Part shown: positions 25,573-35,015 of the stretch, piece after piece
Position numbering within the stretch: position 1 is the stretch's first letter
How the letters are laid out: every line of letters starts with the position of its first letter
Assembly (NCBI GenBank): GCA_034434695.1
Contig: DAOTYY010000053.1
Location: 1 to 64,000 of the forward strand
DNA from: DYEC01 sp034434695
GTDB taxonomy: Bacteria > Chloroflexota > Anaerolineae > Anaerolineales > Anaerolineaceae
DNA: 64,000 nt
Direction: 5' to 3'
Position numbers and translations under genes: made by a program
The notes under the pieces: model-generated
The model's input: the letters and a program-made list of their open reading frames with translations, nothing else
Database searches by the model: none
What the model was told of the DNA's origin: nothing

Positions 25573-27099
25573 TTATTTTCGCAACCTTCGACGGGTAATC
25601 TCACGCAAGCTAAGCAAAACGGTTGTTTCGTCGTCATGGACAGACTTGCCCAGAGCTTCCATTTCACGATACACACCGTCTTTATGACGAAAACGAAATT
25701 CAAACCGTCTTACCCCTGACGAATAGGCACATAATTCCTGTATAACCTTCCGGATGCTTGCCCAATCCTCTGGTTGCACATATTCCATGACATCCTGCCC
25801 CAATAACTCTTTGGGATGGTAGCCAAGTACATCTTCAACAGATGGAGACGAGTAAAACATAACTCCACTGTGTTTTAACTGGATTAAAACGTCCGGCAGA
25901 TGATCAACCAGCGCACGCAGATGCGCTTCATCACGCTGTAAGGTCTGCCGAATTTTCGCAAACGCTTCAACTTGAGCACGAATCTCACTTTGTTGATCGC
26001 GAATTTTATCTGACATCCGAACAAAAACACGATTCAGGGAAGATATTTCGTCCTCATCTGAAGGGACTGATGTTTCCGGAGAATGATTATCAAGCACTTG
26101 ACTTCCACTCTGATAAAGCAGCCGCATCTTGCCCATTACCCGGCGGCTGAAGAATACCAGTCCGGCAACCCAAAAAGCTCCGATAATTCCACCAATGGCA
26201 ATCAGGTTGAACATCAAATGCCGCGCCGGATCATACATAGGTGACCGCGGCGTTTCTACAAGCAAAGCAAGCTCGCGATGCTCCAGCCAGCGATAGACAC
26301 CAATGACAGGGTCACCGGCATAGTTGTAGTATTCGCCAAAACCATCCTTGTGTGCAAGCGCTTCGTCAATTCCAAAAGAGTGCAGGTTTCCGGACTTCTG
26401 TCGACGCGCAGGAGAAACGAAAACAAATTGTTGGTCTGAATTGACCAGATACACCTCACCCCTGATGTTCAACCCGCTCCGTTCCAGAATAATCCGATCA
26501 AGCCGTTCGATGTTTAGATGGCATACCAGGACAGCCACTCGTCGCCGGGAGGAATCGAACAAAGGCATGGCAATGCTCATCATTGGCTCACCATTGTGGG
26601 GAGAAGGATAAATATTCTGCACATATAGCACAGAACGGCCCCGAGTAAAAAACGCTTCCTGTCCCCAATTTCGACCTTCGCTTAACCTATCTGTAGATAG
26701 CACTACATTGCCATCCAGATCCAAAATGGCAAGCTCACGCAAATCAGACAGGTTGGCAACAGCAAACTTCAAATATTCACTTAATCGTTCACGGGATTTT
26801 TGTCTGACAGGCTCAGGTTGCCCAGGATTTAATATTACCTCCACCCACTCCCGTACTGCGGGCAGCGAGCCAATTAAGACCACATTTCGCCGCTGCTCTT
26901 CCACCCAGCGGTCTAGTGCATCTTCCTTGAGGTTGGCTACTGCCTGCAACTGCCCAATGACAGAAGAACGCGTGATCATGATAACACCTGAAAAGGTAGC
27001 GTATACGATAAGTCCTGTGCCAATCAGTGTAACCAGAATAAAGTAACCTGCCAGACGAGCCGTTAAACTACCGGCGAAGAACTTAATCAGACGCTTCAT
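25573..27099 (-). CDS. dCache-HAMP-PAS membrane sensor without output domain
   Basis: 508 aa. A first transmembrane helix (about 14-38) is followed by a 260-residue extracytoplasmic dCache-like region with LAILDLDGNVVLSTDRLSEG and FFTRGRSVLYVQNIYPS. A second helix (about 298-322) leads to a HAMP-like stretch and a PAS domain (about 385-505: LVDHLPDVLIQL, YSSPSVEDVLGYHPKELLGQ, FEFRFRHKDGVYREMEA). It stops at ITRRRLRK, where a histidine kinase or GGDEF domain would normally begin. No such domain is found downstream. Start overlaps the solute-binding gene by 4 nt (ATGA). It may signal through the kinase encoded next. Confidence 0.85.
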   Translation of the reverse strand: MKRLIKFFAGSLTARLAGYFILVTLIGTGLIVYATFSGVIMITRSSVIGQLQAVANLKEDALDRWVEEQRRNVVLIGSLPAVREWVEVILNPGQPEPVRQKSRERLSEYLKFAVANLSDLRELAILDLDGNVVLSTDRLSEGRNWGQEAFFTRGRSVLYVQNIYPSPHNGEPMMSIAMPLFDSSRRRVAVLVCHLNIERLDRIILERSGLNIRGEVYLVNSDQQFVFVSPARRQKSGNLHSFGIDEALAHKDGFGEYYNYAGDPVIGVYRWLEHRELALLVETPRSPMYDPARHLMFNLIAIGGIIGAFWVAGLVFFSRRVMGKMRLLYQSGSQVLDNHSPETSVPSDEDEISSLNRVFVRMSDKIRDQQSEIRAQVEAFAKIRQTLQRDEAHLRALVDHLPDVLIQLKHSGVMFYSSPSVEDVLGYHPKELLGQDVMEYVQPEDWASIRKVIQELCAYSSGVRRFEFRFRHKDGVYREMEALGKSVHDDETTVLLSLREITRRRLRK

Positions 27100-28049
27100 G
27101 GCATTTCTCCCTGAGCAAATTGATGAAGCGCTTCAATCTCAAAACTTGCTGCGGTACTGCTTAAATCCATGCCGTAATACTGGGTCGAAAGTTTACGCAA
27201 TGCACCCTCGCGGTGCATATTAAGAATGATTTCAGATATCCGCCGTACCATTGCCTCGGCATCATGTTTCCCCTTGCGATCAACTGCCGCAGCGACATAT
27301 GAATAAAAAACTGGTCCGTCAAGCCTGCGCAGTGGCATTCCATTGCGAATAGCCTCTTCACCAATCTGCTGTCCTGTTAGCACAGCATCCAACACCACCC
27401 CATCACCCTTAGCCAGATCTTGCAACGCCCAAATTTCTGTGTAATACACAACCTCTTGAGGAGAGCGCACTTTAAACTCAATTACAGAGCCAGGTAGCTG
27501 CAAAGTTTGATTGAGATAACTCTCATACGTGCATTGTGCACAGGTGCCAATGCGCTTGCCACTCAAATCCTCAACTGTTTGGAACACGATATTATCTTTG
27601 TGTACGTAGAAAACTGCCGGTTCAGTCAGGTATGGCTGGGTAAAATAAAGCGACTCCATGCGCGAATAGGTGATCGCCAGCGAACCAAAGACAATGTCCC
27701 AACGATTTTCCCACCCCCCTGTAATCATTTCCGTCCACGAGGGGGTAACAAAACAGGTTTCAACACCCAACCGTCCGGCAACTTTTTTTGCGACTTCAGC
27801 ATCGAAGCCGGAAAACTGTGAAGCGGTGTACTCCGCAGGGGTACAGCGAGTGCCAACAGGACGAGGTTGTGTCTCATCCAATATTGAGCTGGGTGGATAA
27901 TTCGGATCACTCCAAACCACAAGTTTACCGCGCGCCAGAATGCCCTCCAATCTATCCTGCACTTCAACAGGAAATGACGGCTCAGGTATACAAGCTGCCC
28001 ACACGCCGGTAAGTGCAAGGATAACAAGCACCATCCGGTACACATTCAT
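27096..28049 (-). CDS. Family 3 extracellular solute-binding lipoprotein
   Basis: 317 aa. Signal peptide with lipobox VWAAC (Cys20). The body is an SBP_bac_3 fold as in polar amino-acid ABC receptors: LVVWSDPNYPPSS, FSGFDAEVAKKVAGRLGV, DIVFGSLAITYSRMESLYFTQPY, LSGKRIGTCAQCTYE. The extra cysteines (CAQC and TRCTP) are unusual for this fold. No permease or ABC ATPase gene lies nearby. The gene is instead coupled by a 4-nt overlap to a membrane sensor, so a sensory rather than a transport role is likely. Confidence 0.88.
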   Translation of the reverse strand: MNVYRMVLVILALTGVWAACIPEPSFPVEVQDRLEGILARGKLVVWSDPNYPPSSILDETQPRPVGTRCTPAEYTASQFSGFDAEVAKKVAGRLGVETCFVTPSWTEMITGGWENRWDIVFGSLAITYSRMESLYFTQPYLTEPAVFYVHKDNIVFQTVEDLSGKRIGTCAQCTYESYLNQTLQLPGSVIEFKVRSPQEVVYYTEIWALQDLAKGDGVVLDAVLTGQQIGEEAIRNGMPLRRLDGPVFYSYVAAAVDRKGKHDAEAMVRRISEIILNMHREGALRKLSTQYYGMDLSSTAASFEIEALHQFAQGEMP

Positions 28050-28215
28050 GGCTTTACATCTTACGCGTTGAAACCCCCCAAAACATCCCTACGAACAAAA
28101 GTAACGTAACACCTCCATTGTATATCAAAAATCTATCCCAAGAGCAATAAACTTATCATCATGGTATATAATGAAAATTAAAGACCGATAAAGTCTTTCG
28201 ACTGGAGTCAGACCC

Positions 28216-31101
28216 ATGTCCGACGAAGAGTTGCGTCAAGCCATTACTCTGATCCGCAGCGGCAACCCAGACCAAGCGCGACAGATTCTGGTGCAGATCA
28301 TACGTGCAGAACCCAACAACGATAAAGCCTGGGGGTGGCTGATAGAAACGCTGGAAGACGAGGATGATCGCCTGAAGACGATCGAACGATGGTTGAAGAT
28401 CAATCCCGGAAGTCCGGTCGCCCGCAAGGCAATGGAAGTGATCACTGCACGTCGTATTGCTCAAGCCGAAACTGCCAGCCCGCCTCCCCCACCACTTCCC
28501 CCGGAACACCCCCCAAAACCCTTGCCACAAATGCCACAACGACTGCCGCAAACTGCCCCTCTCAAGCCAAAAGCCCCAGTAAAAAAGAAAAAGCCACCGC
28601 GCTGGTGGCGTGTCACGGTGCGCATTTCTGCGATTCTCGGCGCCGGCCTGATTCTAGGGATTGTCAGCTTCTGGCTCTGGCAAACTTATCTGGCACCACT
28701 TTTTCTTATCAGCACGCAGACCATACCACCGCCCACGCCCACTGCTTCTGTCACTCCGGATGCGGGCGCCACTGCCACCGCGCTCACTCTGGGCGGCATT
28801 CCCCAGACGCACGAAGCCGTCCTGCCAACGCTCTCCATCCGCACACCTACGCCGGTTGCTACCCCGACCATACAAATCGCCAGCGAGTTCGCTCAAATTA
28901 CGATTGAAAACGCAACCGAACTCCAGCCGATTCAGCAGCTTGCGGTTGGTGGTTATGCAGTATTTTCCCCTTCCTGGAATTTTCTGGCCGTTGCCAACAG
29001 CAATGAAATCGAGATTTGGGATGCGAAAGGCGAGAAAACCATCTTTGTTCTGAGCAACCATACCGATACTGTAACCAGCATTGCCTTTTCACCTGATGAG
29101 CGCCTGCTGGTCTCAGGTTCAAAAGATAAAACGGTGCGTCTTTGGGATTTAACAAAAATGATGGAAATCCGCCAGTATGATCCTTCGCGTCCTGATCTTG
29201 TTGAAAAAGCAATCCGGCAAAACCCAAATGCCGGGTATGCAGTTGCCTTTTCAGCGAACGGCGTACGGATTGCCGCAACCATGCCAGGCTTTCTTGCTGT
29301 TTGGGATTTAAATACCAAAGCTGAACTGTTCATCAGGGAAGGCGCTGTCGGTGAAAAACTGACTTTCTCTCCCGATGGAAGTATCCTTGCCGACGCCGGG
29401 AGAGGAATTGTTCAATTATGGGATGCCTCGAACGGAGATAAACTTCATTCGATTCCTTCTGTCCAGGACGAAAGCGGAGCTCCCAGCTTGGCATTTTCGC
29501 CAGATGGTAGCACGCTGGCACTCGAAACCAAAGACGATCAGGAAATGCAAAACATCTCCCTCATCGAAACCAAAACATGGAAACTTTTAAGCACCTGCCG
29601 CGGTTTTGAAACACCTATTGCAGGCGTAGCTTTCTCAACAGACGGTTCCATTCTGGCTGCTGGAACACGGGGGAGTATCCGATTATGGGATGCATTGACC
29701 TGCACCGAACTGGTCACTCTGGAAGCTGGTGACATTAACGGCTTGACTTTTGCGGCGGATGGGCGCAGACTGATCAACGATCTACTGATTTACGCTATCC
29801 CTGCTACCAGCGCCAGTCAACCTGTGCCGGAAAGCACTCAACCGGAACTAGTGCGCGGTGAACTCCCCAAAGCATATAACCCATGGAATCCCTCACAGGG
29901 GGCGCTCTTTCTAACCCCTGCTAACGACTGGTTATATTTCTTTACCTCAAAAGAAGATAGCTGGACACTTTGGAAAAGCAGAGGTAGCACCGCCAGCACC
30001 CAACCGGTTGCCGATTTACCCATCAAGGGTTTGCATGCCACTGCCGTGATTGACAACACCCTATACCTTGTCGTCTTTCAAGAAAACGGCTGGGCACTCT
30101 GGAAAAGCGACGGTACCAATCAAGGCGCACAAAAAATCAAAACCTTTGATATGAATAAACGTTTTTACACGCTTCTGCCAGTAGATCAAGCGTTGTATTT
30201 CACTGTTTTGGACAATATCAATGGCGGAGAACTCTGGCGAAGTGATGGAAGCGAGCAGGGGACACTACTGATACGCGCTTTGGGCGGAGGCACCGAAGAC
30301 CTAACAGAATTAGTTTTCGTCAACAATACCCTGTATTTTCCCGCTTTCAATCTGAACAAGCTCAGTGTTCAGCTTTGGAAGAGCGACGGCACTCGCGCCG
30401 GTACAACAATGGTCAAAGAACTGCCATCCATCACCACAAGACTCTTCCGCTATAAAACCTGTTTGACCAATTTCAACAATAACCTGTTTTTTGTTGCCCC
30501 TGAACCTGCCCAGGGCTGGGGCTTGTGGACCAGCGATGGCAGCACCGACAACACCCGATCAATCAAAATCATTTTGCCGTTCAGCGTAAACGCCGCGCTC
30601 GAAAACCTGACGGTGATGGGAGATGCCTTATATTTCACCGCCCGCGCTGAAGATAATTCTTGGGAACTCTGGAAAAGCGATGGCGGACCTGATGGCACCA
30701 TCTTGTTGATCAGACAGAAACCAGGGCATCAGGTGACGCCGCCCGGTCAATTGATTCCACTCAACGATACACTCTATTTTGTTGCCGATGATGGCGCATA
30801 CGGCGCAGAACTCTGGCGCAGCAGCGGCACTACCGAAACCACCTTGCTGGTCAAAGACATAGCGCGTGGGGGAAGAAGCTCTATGCCCTCCCGCCTTACG
30901 GTGGTCAATAATGCGCTTCTGTTCACCGTCGAACATGGCAGCAGCGGAGAACCGGAATTGTGGCAGGTCTCATCTGACGGCACCTTAAGGGTGTTCAAGG
31001 GTCGAGTTAATGATCTTGCCCGTTATCAGGGGAAACTCTTTTTCTCCGCTGATGACCCTGCTAACTCGTTTGATGCCGGGTTGTGGCAGTATTCTCCCTG
31101 A
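28216..31101 (+). CDS. TPR - transmembrane - WD40 propeller - ELWxxDGT repeat protein
   Basis: 961 aa. Residues 1-78 resemble a TPR unit (ITLIRSGNPDQARQILVQII, then PNNDKAWGWL). A Pro-rich stretch and one transmembrane helix (about 133-158) follow. Outside lie a Thr/Pro linker and a WD40-like propeller (about 235-540) with VASIAFS-type repeats such as SIAFSPDERLLVSGSKD and KTVRLWDL. From about 555 to 955 come at least six repeats around LWKSDGT or ELWRSDGS, a second propeller-like domain. GGAG is 8 nt upstream of the ATG. It is divergent from the sensor operon, 166 nt away, and may share regulation. The ligand is unknown. Confidence 0.85.
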   Translation: MSDEELRQAITLIRSGNPDQARQILVQIIRAEPNNDKAWGWLIETLEDEDDRLKTIERWLKINPGSPVARKAMEVITARRIAQAETASPPPPPLPPEHPPKPLPQMPQRLPQTAPLKPKAPVKKKKPPRWWRVTVRISAILGAGLILGIVSFWLWQTYLAPLFLISTQTIPPPTPTASVTPDAGATATALTLGGIPQTHEAVLPTLSIRTPTPVATPTIQIASEFAQITIENATELQPIQQLAVGGYAVFSPSWNFLAVANSNEIEIWDAKGEKTIFVLSNHTDTVTSIAFSPDERLLVSGSKDKTVRLWDLTKMMEIRQYDPSRPDLVEKAIRQNPNAGYAVAFSANGVRIAATMPGFLAVWDLNTKAELFIREGAVGEKLTFSPDGSILADAGRGIVQLWDASNGDKLHSIPSVQDESGAPSLAFSPDGSTLALETKDDQEMQNISLIETKTWKLLSTCRGFETPIAGVAFSTDGSILAAGTRGSIRLWDALTCTELVTLEAGDINGLTFAADGRRLINDLLIYAIPATSASQPVPESTQPELVRGELPKAYNPWNPSQGALFLTPANDWLYFFTSKEDSWTLWKSRGSTASTQPVADLPIKGLHATAVIDNTLYLVVFQENGWALWKSDGTNQGAQKIKTFDMNKRFYTLLPVDQALYFTVLDNINGGELWRSDGSEQGTLLIRALGGGTEDLTELVFVNNTLYFPAFNLNKLSVQLWKSDGTRAGTTMVKELPSITTRLFRYKTCLTNFNNNLFFVAPEPAQGWGLWTSDGSTDNTRSIKIILPFSVNAALENLTVMGDALYFTARAEDNSWELWKSDGGPDGTILLIRQKPGHQVTPPGQLIPLNDTLYFVADDGAYGAELWRSSGTTETTLLVKDIARGGRSSMPSRLTVVNNALLFTVEHGSSGEPELWQVSSDGTLRVFKGRVNDLARYQGKLFFSADDPANSFDAGLWQYSP

Positions 31102-31132
31102 AACCGACTTCCCCTTTTTGCCGAATGAAGAA

Positions 31133-31161
31133 ACGCCTGTCCATCAAAATCGGACGGGCGT
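31133..31161. terminator. Hairpin between convergent genes
   Basis: A 10-bp stem (31133-31142 with 31152-31161, one G-T pair) with 9-nt loop. On the minus strand it is followed by TTTCTTC, so it may end the AlaX message; on plus the T tract is poor. Confidence 0.5.
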
Positions 31162-31168
31162 CTGCATT

Positions 31169-31888
31169 TCAATCCAATTCAACATAGATACGTTTATTCA
31201 TTCTCCCTTTGCTTTTGTAATCCACAATGTGCATACCTCCTACTTCGCTGGTATTTCTTACGTGTGTACCGCCATCCGCCTGCAAATCCAGTCCCACAAG
31301 CTCAACTACGCGAACCTCGCTGATTTCAGGCGGCAACAGATTAATTTTTGTGCGGATCAGGTCTGGGATTTGAAAAGCCTGCTCGCGTGGCAAAATAGCG
31401 ATGCGAACTTCACGCCCCGCTTCCACTTCCCGGTTGACCGACTCCTCAATCACATGCACGAGATCATGCGTTAGTGTTTCAAATTCAAAATCCATGCGCC
31501 CTTTCAGAGGCTCCATGTCACCGCCGGTCACCTGTGCGCCATAATCCCGGAACACCACACCGCACAAAATGTGCATGGCTGTGTGCGTTCGCATCAACGC
31601 ATAGCGTCTCTGCCAATCAATTTTCCCATCAACCATTGTTCCAGTTTCAGGCAAAGCCTCTTCTCCATTCAGAAAATGCCATACTCCCTGTTGGTCTTTG
31701 CGCACCCGCTGAACTGACCAGAGAGTTCTTCCGGCTGCCAGTGTACCATAATCACAAGGCTGACCACCGCCGCCTGGGTAAAACGCTGTGCGCTCTAACA
31801 AAACTGCTCGATTTTCAAAATCAACCGCCTTAACCCGGGCGGTAAATTCTTTAAGGTAACTATCTGTCTGATACAACAAGTCCGTCAT
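31169..31888 (-). CDS. AlaX-type alanyl-tRNA editing protein
   Basis: 239 aa from the ATG at 31888 (AGGAGC upstream; a longer frame has no site). Free-standing homologue of the AlaRS editing domain, which hydrolyses Ser or Gly wrongly attached to tRNA-Ala. It has the N-terminal glycine-rich segment AFYPGGGGQPCD, the zinc ligands in RTHTAMHIL (HxxxH), and DGGTHVRNT near the C-terminus. The size matches AlaX-M, which includes the extra N-terminal domain. Confidence 0.92.
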   Translation of the reverse strand: MTDLLYQTDSYLKEFTARVKAVDFENRAVLLERTAFYPGGGGQPCDYGTLAAGRTLWSVQRVRKDQQGVWHFLNGEEALPETGTMVDGKIDWQRRYALMRTHTAMHILCGVVFRDYGAQVTGGDMEPLKGRMDFEFETLTHDLVHVIEESVNREVEAGREVRIAILPREQAFQIPDLIRTKINLLPPEISEVRVVELVGLDLQADGGTHVRNTSEVGGMHIVDYKSKGRMNKRIYVELD

Positions 31889-31942
31889 CAGAAGCTCCTT
31901 TTTGGGAGATAATGTCAGTAAAATCACAAAACTGCCAGCGCT

Positions 31943-34696
31943 CTAAATTCTACCGCGCTTTTCGAATGCGGACTTGCGCAATATCCATTTGAAAATCTCA
32001 ACACTGAAAAAAACCACCGTACTCAAAGCCAGACTGATCATCAGGTCTTTCAAAGGCAGTGTCACAGTGCGAAACACTCCCTGCAGGAAAGGCACATAAA
32101 TCACCGCCATTTGCAAAGCGAAGGTCAACATGACCGAACCAAGCATCGCTTTATTACTTAACAACCCGATACGGAACAGCGAATCACGATCTGAACGCAC
32201 CGCCAGCGCGTTACCCATTTGGGAAAGCGTCAGTGTGGTAAAAATTACCGTCTGCCAAACTGCCCGATCTGCCTTCCAATAGACAAAACCAGTCAGCAAC
32301 GAAACCAATCCCATCATCAACCCAATCCAGAGAATGTCGCGTGCCATCCCCCGACCAAAGATATTTTCATTCGGACGATAAGGCGGGCGTCTCATGGTAT
32401 CGCGTTCAGCAGGCTCCACTGCCAGCGCCAGCCCCGGCAGTCCATCAGTCACCAGATTAACCCACAGAATTTGCAGCGGGGTTAACGGCAGAGGCATGCC
32501 TAAAAACGGCGCCAGCAGCATTGTCCATATCTCGCCCGCGTTCGACGTCATGGTGTATTTGATAAACTTGCGGATGTTATCGTAAATTCGCCGTCCCTCC
32601 TCCACTGCGGCAACAATAGTAGCAAAGTTGTCATCCAGCAAGACCATATCAGAAGCCTCTTTAGACACGTCTGTGCCGGTGATGCCCATGGCCACGCCAA
32701 TTTGCGCCTTCTTCAGCGCAGGGGCATCATTCACGCCATCTCCGGTCATAGCGACGATTTCGCCCCTATCTTGTAGCGCCTGCACAATACGCAATTTGTG
32801 CTCCGGAGAGACACGGGCATAGACCGCCGTCTCAGAAACGATTGCCTCCAACTCCTCATCAGACATTTTGTTCAACTGCTGTCCAGACACTACGTTTCTC
32901 TGTTCAGCAATGCCCAGCTCACGGGCGATATAGAGCGCAGTCAGAGGGTGGTCACCGGTAATCATCACCGGGCGGATACCGGCAAGCCGGCAGGTTTGCA
33001 CTGCCGCTTTGGCTTCCGGACGAGCAGGGTCAATCATGGCAATCATCCCCACAAAGATCAACCGACTTTCCAGTGGGTCTTCAGAATCATCTATGCGCAA
33101 GTTCTTTCGAAAACGAAAAGCAACCCCCAACACGCGCATCCCATTCTGCGCCAATTGATTATTGGCGGTCTGAATGCGTCCTAGCCAATGAGCATCCAGC
33201 GAATACACTTCGCCATCCACCCACACGCGGTCACATACCGCTAACAGACTATCTACCGCGCCTTTGGTAACCGTCAGATAGGGTGTCTCAGTTATAGAAA
33301 ACTTCTGCCAGACAGGTTTCAGTGATTCGGGTAATTTTTCTGTCACCAGTTCATGCACCGTTGTCATCCGTTTTCGTTCTGAGTCAAAAGGCAGTTCTGC
33401 CCGGCGGGGCATGGCATCTTCCAACTCTTTTTTCCATAGCCCCGCCCGGGCAGCGGCAACTACCAAAGCGCCCTCCGTCGGGTCGCCCACCGCAGAAAAA
33501 CCGGCTTGGTCTGTACGGGCTTCCAGAATTGCGTCATTGCACAGCGCCCCTCCTGTCAGTAAAATGGTGCAGGCAGCGTTTTGTAAAATCTCGGGCGCCT
33601 TTTCTGTAAGATTAAAAGTGGGACTGTAATCGCGCAAACGCTCAATTAAATTGTAACGATTGCCTGCCACATCCAGAATAGCAACCGTCATGCGGTTCTG
33701 GGTCAGGGTGCCGGTTTTATCCGAACAAATCACCGTTACCGAACCCAGTGTTTCCACCGCCGGCAGCTTGCGAATCAGCGCCTGGCGTTTAAGCATCCGT
33801 TGAGCGCCAAGCGCCAGAGCAATCGTAACTACCGCTGGCAAACCTTCCGGCACCGCCGCTACTGCCATGCTGATCGCGGTCATGAACATCAGGCGCGCAT
33901 CTTCCCCTCGCAAGAGACCCAACAAGAATACAACCGCCACGATTGCCAGAGCCGCAAGCGCCAGCCCTTTGCCCAATTGGTTGAGACGACGCTGCAATGG
34001 CGTCGGCTCCTGCTCGACAGTTTGAATCATTTCGGCGATATGACCAAGCTGGGTGCGCATACCGGTTTCAACCACAACCGCCATGCCGCGCCCATAGGTT
34101 ACCACTGTGCCCATAAATACCATGTTGCGCTGCTCGGCAAGCGGCACTTCTGCCTGCTTCAGAGCCTCTGGGATTTTATCCAGCGGCTCCGATTCGCCTG
34201 TCAGAACCGCCTCCTGAACACGTAGGTTTATAGACTCCAACAAACGACAGTCAGCCGGCACCAAGTTGCCCGCTTCTAGAAGAACGATGTCCCCTGGCAC
34301 CAGATCACGCGCTGTTACCTCCTGAACATGTCCATCCCGCCGGACACGCACCACTGGTACAGCCAGTTTCTTTAAGGCTGCCATTGCCTGCTCGGCGCGA
34401 TATTCCTGCGTAAAACCAAGAACGGCATTCAGAACAACGATCACCAGAATCGCAATAGCATCCTTATATTCCCCCAAAACCAGCGAGATGACGGCAGAGA
34501 TGATCAGGATGACCACCATGATACCGGTCAATTGTTCCCATAAAATCTGCCAGACGCTTTTTTGCCCTCGATCAATCAGCTCATTTGCGCCGTATTGCTG
34601 CATACGGCGCTGAACTTCTGCTGGGCTCAAGCCGGAATCCACATCACTGTCTAATCGTTTAAGGACTTCTTCTTTCTCCAACTGATACCAGCTCAT
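31943..34696 (-). CDS. P-type cation-transporting ATPase (Ca2+/Mn2+ class)
   Basis: 917 aa, P2-type. N-terminal cation-ATPase domain, actuator motif VLTGESEPLDK, ion-site helix PEGLPAVVTIALALGAQRM, phosphorylation site ICSDKTGTLTQNRM, nucleotide-domain KGAVDSLL, hinge MTGDGVNDAPALKKAQIGVAMG, and the C-terminal helices with NLVTDGLPGLALA. Sequence class alone suggests Ca2+ export. The 5' leader is a yybP-ykoY riboswitch, which senses Mn2+ and commonly controls Mn2+ efflux, so Mn2+ is a likely physiological cargo. AAGGTGA lies just upstream of the ATG. Confidence 0.93.
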   Translation of the reverse strand: MSWYQLEKEEVLKRLDSDVDSGLSPAEVQRRMQQYGANELIDRGQKSVWQILWEQLTGIMVVILIISAVISLVLGEYKDAIAILVIVVLNAVLGFTQEYRAEQAMAALKKLAVPVVRVRRDGHVQEVTARDLVPGDIVLLEAGNLVPADCRLLESINLRVQEAVLTGESEPLDKIPEALKQAEVPLAEQRNMVFMGTVVTYGRGMAVVVETGMRTQLGHIAEMIQTVEQEPTPLQRRLNQLGKGLALAALAIVAVVFLLGLLRGEDARLMFMTAISMAVAAVPEGLPAVVTIALALGAQRMLKRQALIRKLPAVETLGSVTVICSDKTGTLTQNRMTVAILDVAGNRYNLIERLRDYSPTFNLTEKAPEILQNAACTILLTGGALCNDAILEARTDQAGFSAVGDPTEGALVVAAARAGLWKKELEDAMPRRAELPFDSERKRMTTVHELVTEKLPESLKPVWQKFSITETPYLTVTKGAVDSLLAVCDRVWVDGEVYSLDAHWLGRIQTANNQLAQNGMRVLGVAFRFRKNLRIDDSEDPLESRLIFVGMIAMIDPARPEAKAAVQTCRLAGIRPVMITGDHPLTALYIARELGIAEQRNVVSGQQLNKMSDEELEAIVSETAVYARVSPEHKLRIVQALQDRGEIVAMTGDGVNDAPALKKAQIGVAMGITGTDVSKEASDMVLLDDNFATIVAAVEEGRRIYDNIRKFIKYTMTSNAGEIWTMLLAPFLGMPLPLTPLQILWVNLVTDGLPGLALAVEPAERDTMRRPPYRPNENIFGRGMARDILWIGLMMGLVSLLTGFVYWKADRAVWQTVIFTTLTLSQMGNALAVRSDRDSLFRIGLLSNKAMLGSVMLTFALQMAVIYVPFLQGVFRTVTLPLKDLMISLALSTVVFFSVEIFKWILRKSAFEKRGRI

Positions 34697-34712
34697 TGCT
34701 CACCTTGCCATC

Positions 34713-34748
34713 TAAAAAAAATAACCACCACGTCAAATCTGTGGTGGT
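34713..34748 (-). terminator. Intrinsic terminator of the riboswitch expression platform
   Basis: ACCACCAC (34748-34741 on minus) pairs with GTGGTGGT (34731-34724) around a 9-nt loop, followed by a run of T (about 34722-34714). Its 5' arm directly follows the aptamer's last conserved segment, so aptamer closure and terminator formation can exclude each other. Confidence 0.85.
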
Positions 34749-34843
34749 CTCGCTGAACGCATCAAAGCGCACAAATTGCCGGGAGCCATGCTCCGTCCTG
34801 ACGGCAATTTGTCCCACAATAGAGGACGCTACTCCCCAACCGT
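34742..34843 (-). promoter_or_regulatory. yybP-ykoY (manganese) riboswitch
   Basis: On the minus strand the leader reads GGGGAGTAGCGTC (starting 34837), then an ACAAATTGCCGTCA arm pairing with GGCAATTTGT around a small stem (GGAGCATGGCTCC), and finally GTTCAGCGAGACC. These are the three conserved parts of the yybP-ykoY aptamer as in the B. subtilis example (GGGGAGTAGCGTC, CGTCA..., TTTAGCAAGACC). An intrinsic terminator follows immediately. In this class Mn2+ binding usually turns expression on. It controls the P-type ATPase. Confidence 0.88.
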
Positions 34844-34847
34844 TTTT

Positions 34848-34876
34848 AGTTTAAGCCAGAGAATGAGGTTTGTCAA
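34848..34876 (-). promoter_or_regulatory. Sigma-70-type promoter of the riboswitch-ATPase transcript
   Basis: On the minus strand TTGACA (34876-34871), a 17-nt spacer, and TAAACT (34853-34848). The expected start near 34841 falls exactly at the 5' edge of the riboswitch aptamer. Confidence 0.75.
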
Positions 34877-35015
34877 GAAAAAGTGCACTTCACAAATACA
34901 GTTTAGACATTACCGGCAAAAGCGGCATTTGATATACCTGGCCACCGAACGTTGAATATCTGCCGTCTTTGACAGACACTCGAAGGTGCAGACACGTCCG
35001 CGCTTGTCTGGTGCG

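Noticed and set aside
28654..29061. Long frames on both strands over the linker and propeller gene
   Set aside because: Shadows caused by Pro/Thr-rich, GC-biased codons of the 961-aa protein; no start sites or homology.
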